Positions 20,336 through 27,395 of a stretch of 64,000 nt of DNA are shown piece by piece. This DNA comes from Ahniella sp. (GTDB taxonomy: Bacteria; Pseudomonadota; Gammaproteobacteria; Xanthomonadales; Ahniellaceae): positions 186,001 to 250,000 of the forward strand of contig JADJRU010000003.1 in the NCBI GenBank assembly GCA_016712105.1. Direction: 5' to 3'. Each line of letters starts with the position of its first letter. Positions within the stretch are counted from its first letter, which is position 1. The notes beneath the pieces were generated by a model, which was not told the DNA's origin, did not search any database, and saw only the letters and a list, made by a program, of their open reading frames with translations. The position numbers and the translations under genes are program-made.

Positions 20336-20353
20336 TAGCACAACTTGTGCCAA
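20336..20353 (-). promoter_or_regulatory. Sigma-54 promoter of tandem pilin copy 2
   Basis: Minus-strand TTGGCACAAGTTGTGCTA shows GG (20351-20350), ten bases, then GC (20339-20338). It fits between the tfpZ stop (20356) and the pilin ATG (20285), so the pilin can be switched on separately from the pilR-tfpZ transcript. Confidence 0.86.
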
Positions 20354-20355
20354 GG

Positions 20356-21081
20356 TCATTCGGCAGGCTTAACCTCAAGAGCCCAAGGGTCACCTTCCAG
20401 CGTTGCGGTCACATTGCCGCCTTCGTCGAGGAAAGCAAGGCCCACACCTTTTCGGGCAATAACCGGAACATACTGGCGCCCGGAGGCGTCGCGCTTGGCG
20501 TTTTTGAGCAGGCTCGCCCGGCTTTCCTCGAATGGCCGATACCAGCGCGGCAACAGCTGGAGATCTTTGCCCAAGGCCAACTCGTTCCACAACAGCGCAT
20601 CAACAACCGACGGATCCGTCGGTGGCGTCACGCCGTAGTAGGCCGGTGAAAACACGTTCGCCTGGATGGTCGGAGGGATGTCCACAAGGTCCTTCGGATC
20701 GATCTGGTTGTAGCCGATCGCGTAGATCCGATCGACCGCAGCGACGATAAAAGCCGGTCTCGAGGTGAACAGGACCCAAGTACCGTAGGCAAATGCGGCA
20801 GCCTGCAGCAATGCAATCACCGCCAGGTCGAACCGGAGGGTGCGTTTGCCGCGTTTGAAGACCAGTGTTGTCAACAAAGGTCCAATCACCACATCGATCG
20901 AAATGATCAGCAGCGCCAACTGACTCCCCCCGGAGATCGAGAACAGCGCATCCGGGTACCAGACAAATCGTATCAGCGCGAACAGAACCAAGCCGACCAA
21001 CGCACTGATGCCAAGATGAACCAAGCCGGCCTGCCAGCGGTTTCGTGGAAAAGGATCACTGGCGCTTGCCGGGTTGTTCAT
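20356..21081 (-). CDS. TfpX/TfpZ-type type IV pilin accessory protein
   Basis: A 241-residue inner-membrane protein with three N-terminal helices (about residues 17-40, 50-73, 85-107) and a C-terminal soluble part. Family marks include SGGSQLALLIISIDVVIGPLLTTLVFK and LRFDLAVIALLQAAAFAYGTWVLFTSRP. TfpX/Y/Z proteins are encoded beside pilA in other gammaproteobacteria and help surface display or stability of their cognate pilin. ATG 21081 lies two bases after the pilR stop, so it is co-translated with pilR; the longer open frame is a shadow of pilR. Confidence 0.85.
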   Translation of the reverse strand: MNNPASASDPFPRNRWQAGLVHLGISALVGLVLFALIRFVWYPDALFSISGGSQLALLIISIDVVIGPLLTTLVFKRGKRTLRFDLAVIALLQAAAFAYGTWVLFTSRPAFIVAAVDRIYAIGYNQIDPKDLVDIPPTIQANVFSPAYYGVTPPTDPSVVDALLWNELALGKDLQLLPRWYRPFEESRASLLKNAKRDASGRQYVPVIARKGVGLAFLDEGGNVTATLEGDPWALEVKPAE

Positions 21082-21083
21082 GG

Positions 21084-22484
21084 TCAGACTCCGAGTTTCT
21101 TGAGTTTGTAGCGTAACGCACGAAACGATATACCCAAACGCGCGGCGGCCTTCGTCTTGTTGTTCTGCGTTGCAGCAAGAGCCTCGATGATGGCCTTTCG
21201 CTCGAGACTTGCCACATAACCTTCGAGTCCCGAAGCCTCGGAATCGCCTTCGGCATCCGTTTCGTCCTCGATCGTTTCCCGCAGCCGCACCGGAATACAC
21301 TCGTGACTCGTGATCGATATGCCCAAATCGTCAGCGGTCACCAGATTGTTGTCACACAATGCAACGGCACGTTCGAGGATGTTCTCCAGTTCCCGCACAT
21401 TGCCGGGAAAGTCGTAGTCGGCCAGTTCGGCTCTTGCGCCTTCGTCCAGTTCAAACGGTGGGGTGCCCCACTCGGTGGCCATTCTGGCCAGATAGGCCTG
21501 AGCCAGTTGCGGTATATCTTCGGCGCGATCACGCAGCGGCGGTACCCGAAGCTCGATGACGTTGATTCGGTAAAACAGGTCCTGGCGAAACTTGCCTTCC
21601 TGGACGAGCTGGTCGAGATGCTTGTGCGTGGCGCTGAGCACCCGTACATCCACCGGCAGCTCTGCCGTGGAACCAACCGGACGCACGGCTTTTTCCTGAA
21701 TGACTCGAAGCAGCTTGACCTGCATGTGAATCGGGAGGTCAGCCACTTCATCAAGGAACAGAGTGCCGCCGTTTGCGGCAACGAACAGGCCATCCTTGTC
21801 GCCGACCGCTCCGGTAAAGCTTCCCTTCTTGTGTCCGAAAAACTCGCTCTCCATCAATTCGGTCGGCACGGCACCACAGTTGACGGCAACGAAGGGCCCG
21901 CTGGAACGTGGCCCCAATTCGTGGATCAATCGGGCAACCAGCTCCTTGCCGGTACCGGACTCCCCGAATATGTGCACGGGCGCCTGGCTGCGCGCCACTT
22001 TGGCAACCGTTGCCTTGAGTTGCTGCATCGCAGCCGAGCTGCCGATCAAGCGGTGAGATGCCGGACCCGCCGTGGTTTGCACCGAACTGCCTTTTCCGGT
22101 TTCCGGCTTTCTGGGCTCGCCCAGTTTCAGTGCGCTGTTGACCATTCGCCGGAGCACGGTCAGATCAACCGGTTTGGTGACGAAATCGAAGGCGCCTGCT
22201 TTCAGGGCATCAACTGCCGCGTCCATGTTGCCATGAGCGGTGATCATGGCAATCGGGGTACTGGGATGGTGCCGGGCGACATGCTCGATGATCTGCTGGC
22301 CACTGCCATCGGGGAGGCGCATATCGGTAAAACACAGGTCGTACCGGTAACCGGATAGCCGGTCCAAGGCCTCGCGCACGGTACCTGAGGTATCGACGGC
22401 CAGACCCATCCGGGTAAGCGTCAGGACGAGCAGTTCCCGGATATCGGGTTCGTCATCCACGATCAGGGCTTGTTGTCGGGCCAT
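21084..22484 (-). CDS. pilR: PilR, sigma-54-dependent response regulator
   Basis: A 466-residue NtrC-type activator of pilin transcription. The receiver domain has the acidic pair DD (10-11) and phosphorylation site D54 in CFTDMRLPDGSG. The AAA+ domain has Walker A GESGTGKE, the sigma-54 contact loop GSFTGAVGDKDGLF (the Ser form of GAFTGA found in PilR proteins) and GGTLFLDEVADLP. A Fis-type helix-turn-helix ends the protein (NKTKAAARLGISFRALRYKLKKLGV). It follows pilS after a 295-base spacer and is coupled to tfpZ. Sigma-54 promoters before all three pilin genes are its obvious targets. Confidence 0.95.
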   Translation of the reverse strand: MARQQALIVDDEPDIRELLVLTLTRMGLAVDTSGTVREALDRLSGYRYDLCFTDMRLPDGSGQQIIEHVARHHPSTPIAMITAHGNMDAAVDALKAGAFDFVTKPVDLTVLRRMVNSALKLGEPRKPETGKGSSVQTTAGPASHRLIGSSAAMQQLKATVAKVARSQAPVHIFGESGTGKELVARLIHELGPRSSGPFVAVNCGAVPTELMESEFFGHKKGSFTGAVGDKDGLFVAANGGTLFLDEVADLPIHMQVKLLRVIQEKAVRPVGSTAELPVDVRVLSATHKHLDQLVQEGKFRQDLFYRINVIELRVPPLRDRAEDIPQLAQAYLARMATEWGTPPFELDEGARAELADYDFPGNVRELENILERAVALCDNNLVTADDLGISITSHECIPVRLRETIEDETDAEGDSEASGLEGYVASLERKAIIEALAATQNNKTKAAARLGISFRALRYKLKKLGV

Positions 22485-22623
22485 GCAAGGACTCCAGGTC
22501 GGCCAGCTGTTGTTCTAGCAAAAGTGCCACGTTTCGTCACCTGGTGACCTGCCGGGAAAACAGGAACCACGGATTTGCCTCAGATTCGTCGTTACGGCCC
22601 GATCCGAAACGACGTGATGGAGA

Positions 22624-22719
22624 GTCTGAACAAGTCCCTCCTGGACTTGATCAGACGCGGCAAGTCCGGCACAGGTCCGGACGTGCCTCACGCCAATGAA
22701 CGACTTACGTCGTTCATTG
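22624..22719. repeat. Three-hairpin interspersed repeat, copy 1
   Basis: A 96-base element found again, without gaps and with about nine differences, at 33915-34010. Hairpin A: 22624-22656, CAAGTCC/GGACTTG extended by GTCTGA/TCAGAC. Hairpin B: 22659-22687, GGCAAGTCCGG against CCGGACGTGCC with one mismatch and loop CACAGGT. Hairpin C: 22694-22719, perfect 11-pair stem CAATGAACGAC/GTCGTTCATTG with loop TTAC. It has no coding potential. Two stem pairs differ from copy 2 on both arms so that pairing is preserved. Confidence 0.85.
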
Positions 22720-22721
22720 TG

Positions 22722-22772
22722 GCGATGCATCCCTGCATCGCAGGGAACCTCTGAATTGTTCAGAGGTTCCCT
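22722..22772. repeat. Two perfect hairpins after repeat copy 1
   Basis: GCGATGCA/TGCATCGC with loop TCCC (22722-22741), then a 14-pair perfect stem starting AGGGAACCTCTGAA with loop TTG (22742-22772). The second ends seven bases from the pilS stop at 22780, so on the pilS message it sits directly in the 3' flank. It has no T tract, so it looks more like a processing or stabilising hairpin than an intrinsic terminator. Confidence 0.75.
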
Positions 22773-22779
22773 CCAACAA

Positions 22780-24390
22780 TCAATGAACCGTTATCTGGCC
22801 ACTCTGGAACCCGATCCGGAAACAAGCTCCACCCTCCGGCGCTGAAACCTGGTCGATGCTGGCCTGATTGGCGGCGCAAATCTGCGATGCGATGTAGAGC
22901 CCCAAACCCGTACTTTGTTCACCGGTGCTGAAGAACGGGTCGAAAATCTGGGTTGCGAGCCGCGGGTCGATCCCCGGACCGGCATCACAGACCTCCAGGA
23001 CCACGGGTCCGGATGTGTCCAGGCGCCGGGCACAAATCCGGACTTGGGCCGCTGCTCCGGGCTTGCGCCCGTAACGCATGGCATTTTTGGTCAGATTCCA
23101 GACGACCTGCTGCAACTGATCCGGATCAAAAATGATGTTCGGCAGGTTGTCGGCAACCTCGATGAGCAAGGTGTCTTCGCCCAGGGGTTGTACGGCACGG
23201 AATTCCTGGGCGAATTCAGTCACCCATACGGGCAGTGAAACGCTCTCCGGGCGCGCCCGCTTCCGACGCGACAATTGCAGGATGTTCTCGATGATCGCGT
23301 TCATGCGCAGGCAGTGCTTGCGCACGATACCGAGCAAGTGCTGATCGCTTTCGCTCAACTGTTCGGATTCGGCCAACAACTGGGACGCATGTGATATCGC
23401 GCCGAGCGGATTGCGGATTTCATGGGCGATACTCGCCGACAGTCGGCCCAATGAACTGAGCGTCAGTTCCTCGGCTTGCCGAGACACCATCGACGTATCT
23501 TCCAGAAACACGATGGTCAGTGGCTCTCCGGCTTGCGGCACGGTGACGAAGCGCGGCACGACTTCCGGCGTGCCGTCCGCCACCGACACCGCCTGCTCGT
23601 CGTTTTCACCCGTCACGCGCCAATGGCGGAACCGGGCGATCAACTCGGCCGAGCGGTCGGGGAGTGCCATCGAGGCACTCTGGGGTGGTGAACCCAACAG
23701 CATCCAGGCGGCTTCGTTGAACCGCACGATGCGTTCGCCGAGCAGGACCAACACGCCGGTGCGCATCCGGCGGATGATCAAGTCGTTCAACTGCGACAGA
23801 CCCGCGATATCACTTTCCTGCCGCTCGACCACTTTTTGGCGCTGCGCCACTTCGCTCTGCAGCAATTGCGCAAGGCCAGTCACCGCGAAATAGATCAGCA
23901 CGAACAGGCCGACCTCGCCGATACTCCGTTCGGGCAAACCGCCAGTCCGCTGCAGATCCCAGGAATAGAGCAGGAAGCCGGCGGAACTGGCTGCCGCGGC
24001 GAACGTCAGCGACTGCGACAGCGGGAACAGGACACCGCCACAGGCAATGTTCATGACCAGCAGGGACGCAATGCCGCTGTCCATCCCTTGCGTGAACTGG
24101 ATCGCAAGGCAAGCAGTCAGGATGTCGAGTCCGAGGCCAATCCGCGACGCCCATTGCAGGCGACGGATCTCGATCTGGCCCAGGCTGAAGATGACGGCTG
24201 CAGCGATCAGGTAACCGATCGCGACCCCACTCATCAGCCTTGGGGAGTCGATCACGATCACCTGGCGGGCGTAGCTGCTGAAGCACACGAACACCAGGAT
24301 GGCGGCGCCCAGCACCCGATACAGACTGAAGAAGTAATGCTCGCGGCGTGCGAGATCTCCCATGTCGAACCGACTGAGCCCGCTGATCAT
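22780..24390 (-). CDS. pilS: PilS, sensor histidine kinase of pilin expression
   Basis: A 536-residue membrane kinase, partner of PilR. The N-terminal part has about six transmembrane helices (from FFSLYRVLGAAILVFVCF to IGEVGLFVLIYFAVTGLAQLL), then a coiled linker, a PAS-like domain and the kinase core. The phosphoacceptor lies in SASIAHEIRNPLGAISHASQ, with NLTKNAMRYG (N box), DAGPGID and TGLGLYIASQI. In Pseudomonas PilS senses membrane pilin level. Start ATG 24390 is three bases after the AMP nucleosidase stop; an internal ATG at 24363 (MGDLARREHY) is a possible alternative, and neither has a clear ribosome site. Confidence 0.92.
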   Translation of the reverse strand: MISGLSRFDMGDLARREHYFFSLYRVLGAAILVFVCFSSYARQVIVIDSPRLMSGVAIGYLIAAAVIFSLGQIEIRRLQWASRIGLGLDILTACLAIQFTQGMDSGIASLLVMNIACGGVLFPLSQSLTFAAAASSAGFLLYSWDLQRTGGLPERSIGEVGLFVLIYFAVTGLAQLLQSEVAQRQKVVERQESDIAGLSQLNDLIIRRMRTGVLVLLGERIVRFNEAAWMLLGSPPQSASMALPDRSAELIARFRHWRVTGENDEQAVSVADGTPEVVPRFVTVPQAGEPLTIVFLEDTSMVSRQAEELTLSSLGRLSASIAHEIRNPLGAISHASQLLAESEQLSESDQHLLGIVRKHCLRMNAIIENILQLSRRKRARPESVSLPVWVTEFAQEFRAVQPLGEDTLLIEVADNLPNIIFDPDQLQQVVWNLTKNAMRYGRKPGAAAQVRICARRLDTSGPVVLEVCDAGPGIDPRLATQIFDPFFSTGEQSTGLGLYIASQICAANQASIDQVSAPEGGACFRIGFQSGQITVH

Positions 24391-24393
24391 CGG

Positions 24394-25173
24394 CTATTCG
24401 TCGAAACGCAGGTGCTTGACGCTCTTGCCGTGACGGCGGATCAACTTCAATGCCTCGATGCCGACCCGCACGTGGTTCTCGACGAAGCCTTCGGTGACCT
24501 TGCGGTCGGATGCTTCGGTCTTGACGCCTTCGGGAATCATCGGCTGATCGCTGACCAACAGCAATGCGCCGGTTGGGATCTTGTTGTGGAATCCGGCCGA
24601 GAAAATCGTCGCGGTTTCCATGTCGATCGCCATCGCACGCGTCTTGCGCAGGTATTCCTTGAACGCCTCATCATGTTCCCAGACGCGGCGGTTCGTGGTG
24701 TAGACAGTCCCGGTCCAGTAGTCGTGGTCGAGGTCGCGGATCATCGTCGAGACGGCGCGCTGCAACGAAAACGCCGGCAGCGCCGGTACCTCGGGCAGCA
24801 GATAGTCGTTCGAGGTGCCTTCACCCCGGATCGCCGCGATCGGCAGGACCAGATCACCAATTTCGTTCTTGCGCTTGAGACCGCCGCACTTGCCGAGGAA
24901 CAGCGCCGCTTTCGGATTGATCGCGCTCAGCAGGTCCATGATCGTGGCGGCATTGGCGCTGCCCATGCCGAAATTGATCAAGGTGATGCCATCGACCGTG
25001 ACGCTTGGCATCGGGCGATCGGTGCCGCGCACGACACCACCGCCCATGAGTCGGGCAAACAACTCCAGATAGTGGCCAAAATTGGTCAGCAGGATGTGTT
25101 CGCCGAACTCATCCAGGGGTACGCCGGTGTAACGCGGCAACCAGTTGGCGACAATTTCCTCTTTTTCCTTCAT
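24394..25173 (-). CDS. amn: AMP nucleosidase (short form)
   Basis: Cleaves AMP to adenine and ribose-5-phosphate, adjusting adenylate pools. The 259-residue protein is the short, catalytic-domain-only form and belongs to the nucleoside phosphorylase fold: NFGMGSANAATIMDLLSAI, FLGKCGGLKRKNEIGDLVLPIAAIR, MAIDMETATIFSAGF and LLVSDQPMIPEGVKTEASD are all present. ATG 25173 has GGAG six bases upstream; the TTG at 25179 is less likely. It is followed three bases later by pilS, so pilS probably shares its transcript. Confidence 0.93.
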   Translation of the reverse strand: MKEKEEIVANWLPRYTGVPLDEFGEHILLTNFGHYLELFARLMGGGVVRGTDRPMPSVTVDGITLINFGMGSANAATIMDLLSAINPKAALFLGKCGGLKRKNEIGDLVLPIAAIRGEGTSNDYLLPEVPALPAFSLQRAVSTMIRDLDHDYWTGTVYTTNRRVWEHDEAFKEYLRKTRAMAIDMETATIFSAGFHNKIPTGALLLVSDQPMIPEGVKTEASDRKVTEGFVENHVRVGIEALKLIRRHGKSVKHLRFDE

Positions 25174-25224
25174 GTGCAACTCCCGATTGATCCTGACAAT
25201 GTAGCAACAAGCATGGACCCCGTT

Positions 25225-27297
25225 TCAAGGGGTCTGCTGGTCCGGCCTCTGCAGCGCAATGTAGAAACAGGCCCCCGGACCGAACGTCGAGGGGGCAAAC
25301 CCGACTTCGCCACCATGCAGGTCGACAATCCGCTTGACCAGCGCCAGGCCGATACCGGTGCTGCGCTCTCCCCCGGTTGGCCGCGCCGAAAGCCGCTGAA
25401 AGCGTCCGAATGCGCGCCGTCGGTCGGCGTCCGTGAGTCCCGGCCCTTCGTCATGAACCTCGATTCTGGCAAGGGCTGGATCGAGGACAAGGCGCACTTC
25501 GATGCGCCGATTCGGCAACGAAAACTTGATGGCATTGCCGATCAACTGATCCAGCGCCTCGGCGATCTGGATACGGTCGCCCACGATCCAGGCCGGTCCG
25601 TCCTGGATGGATCCGACATCCAGCGTCAAGCGCAGACGTTTTCCGACTGCACGGCCCTGCCATTGCTGCACCAGGTCATCCAGCAACTGGATCAGGTCGA
25701 ACCGGGTTTGCTGCAGGGCCGGCGAATCGCGGTCGAGTGCCGTGATGGCGACCAGGTTGCCGATCACTTCGCTGATTTCGTTGGCGGTATTGGCAATGCT
25801 GGCGACCTGCTGGCGGCTGTCGATACCGAGTTGTCCGCTGCCCAACATCCGTTCGGCCGCACCGACCACCATGCCCAGCGCGCCATGCAGGTCATGGGCG
25901 GCGAGGGTGAGCAGCTCGCCATTGATCCGGCGATCCTCCTCGGCACTTCGCCGCGCCTGCTCCGCCTGCGCAAAGGCCGACTGCAGGGCTTGGTTCTGCG
26001 CCCGTTCGGCGCTGAGCAGACGATTGCGGGTGTGCACCAGCGAACCGGCAAGCAGGAGAAGCAACGCCAACAGCACCGATCCAACCACGGTCCAGTTCCG
26101 CTGCATCCGCGTGTGATCCAGCAACTCCGTCTGGCGTGCGGCGGCTTCGCCCAATCGCGCGATGTCCAGTTGCTGGCGCTCGCTCTGGAATTGCGCCGAC
26201 AGCGCGACCAGACGCTGCTCACTGTCCTGCCGTTCGCGAACGGCCTCGAGGGCTTCGGCCTGCTTGTGCCGATCGAGCGCTACGGCAGGTTCACCGCTCA
26301 TTTCGGCCCACTCGGCCTGCATCCGCAGCAATCGCTCGATCCGATTGTCTTCGCCGAGTTCACGGGCAATGGCGATCGCGGAATCGAGTTCCCGGCCGGC
26401 GCCTCCCAACAGGGACTGCGAGAGACTGGTGGGCGTCGCGCCCAGCACTTGTGCGAGCAAGAGTTCCGCACGCGCTTCGTGGGCGGCCGACAACCCAAGC
26501 CGGTGCGACGTGGCGTCGGCGATCGCCTGAGCTTCGTCGACTGCCGCTGTGGCTTCACCATACCGACCCAGCCGGGTCAGGATAGTGGCTCGATTGCGCC
26601 ACGCCAGGCCGAGCCCGATCTGGTTGTTTTCCTGACGATAGTGGTGCATCGCCCGATCCAGCATCTCCAGCGACTGGGTACTTTGCTCGGGACTGCTGTC
26701 GAGTTGGGAGAGATTGTTGTAGATGCTGCCGCGACCCTTGTCGGCACCGATCCGATCGAGTGTGGCCAGTGCGCGCAGGTAATGCGCACGCGACTCTTCC
26801 TTTTGGCCGATGCCGTCGTACAGGTTGCCCAGGTTGACCTGCACCTGCGCGGCGCGCTGCCACTCGTTGGCACGCTCGAAGATGGTCAGTGCTTCACGAT
26901 GCAGGTTGAGCGACTGGTCTTGCAGGCCCGTGCGGTCGAGCACCACGGCGAGTGATTCCATCGCCACCGCGATCTGCACCGGCTCGGCTTGTTGGCGCGC
27001 CAGCACGACCCCGGTCTGGAAACTCCGGATAGCTTCGGGATAGTCACCCAGCAGCAGTGCGCTCCGGCCGAGATTGACGTGGGCCATCGCTTGTTGTGCA
27101 CCGTCTTTGTCGGCTTCGGCAAGCTTCAACGCCTCGGCCGCCAGTTGGCGCGCCCGCACCGGTTCGGCACGGGTGAGCTCGACCGATTGCCGGTTCAGGT
27201 CTGCAGCAGTGACCGCCCCAGCTGATTGCGCCCGGGACCAAGGTGTCACCAAAACGGTGGCGAACAGGAAGGCTAGCTGCAGCAGAGCGCGAAACAT
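25225..27297 (-). CDS. TPR-sensor histidine kinase
   Basis: A 690-residue kinase with signal peptide (MFRALLQLAFLFATVLVTPWSRAQ), a periplasmic region of about six TPR-like helical repeats (residues 35-360), a coiled coil, one transmembrane helix (VGSVLLALLLLLAGSLV, about residue 400) and a cytoplasmic kinase. The H box is unusual, LAAHDLHGALGMVV; the N box NAIKFS, DEGPGL and GIGLALVKRIVDLHGGEV are intact. No response regulator is adjacent. TPR kinases of this kind sense unknown extracytoplasmic ligands or proteins. The terminator and TonB receptor lie upstream on the same strand. Confidence 0.85.
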   Translation of the reverse strand: MFRALLQLAFLFATVLVTPWSRAQSAGAVTAADLNRQSVELTRAEPVRARQLAAEALKLAEADKDGAQQAMAHVNLGRSALLLGDYPEAIRSFQTGVVLARQQAEPVQIAVAMESLAVVLDRTGLQDQSLNLHREALTIFERANEWQRAAQVQVNLGNLYDGIGQKEESRAHYLRALATLDRIGADKGRGSIYNNLSQLDSSPEQSTQSLEMLDRAMHHYRQENNQIGLGLAWRNRATILTRLGRYGEATAAVDEAQAIADATSHRLGLSAAHEARAELLLAQVLGATPTSLSQSLLGGAGRELDSAIAIARELGEDNRIERLLRMQAEWAEMSGEPAVALDRHKQAEALEAVRERQDSEQRLVALSAQFQSERQQLDIARLGEAAARQTELLDHTRMQRNWTVVGSVLLALLLLLAGSLVHTRNRLLSAERAQNQALQSAFAQAEQARRSAEEDRRINGELLTLAAHDLHGALGMVVGAAERMLGSGQLGIDSRQQVASIANTANEISEVIGNLVAITALDRDSPALQQTRFDLIQLLDDLVQQWQGRAVGKRLRLTLDVGSIQDGPAWIVGDRIQIAEALDQLIGNAIKFSLPNRRIEVRLVLDPALARIEVHDEGPGLTDADRRRAFGRFQRLSARPTGGERSTGIGLALVKRIVDLHGGEVGFAPSTFGPGACFYIALQRPDQQTP

Positions 27298-27339
27298 GGC
27301 GCGAGCCTATCAGGGTTGGGTTACGGCGCTGCAGGCAAT

Positions 27340-27375
27340 AAAAAAGCCGCAGCGGTTGCCCGCTGCGGCTTTGTT
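27340..27375 (-). terminator. Rho-independent terminator of the TonB receptor gene
   Basis: A perfect ten-pair stem GCCGCAGCGG/CCGCTGCGGC (27346-27369) with a four-base loop is flanked on the minus strand by a T tract (27345-27340). It is 27 bases after the receptor stop at 27396. The other side has TTTGTT, so it may act weakly in both directions. Confidence 0.9.
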
Positions 27376-27395
27376 CAGTCAGACAACTGCTTCGA

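Larger units (their letters stand above)
22485..22779. other. pilS-pilR spacer filled with hairpins
   Basis: This 295-base gap inside the pilSR operon contains a small inverted repeat (CGTCGTT at 22588-22594 with AACGACG near 22609-22615), the three-hairpin repeat element and two more perfect hairpins. No open frame with gene-like features is present. Such a structured spacer within a two-component operon could uncouple pilR from pilS expression or stabilise one part of the message. Confidence 0.7.
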
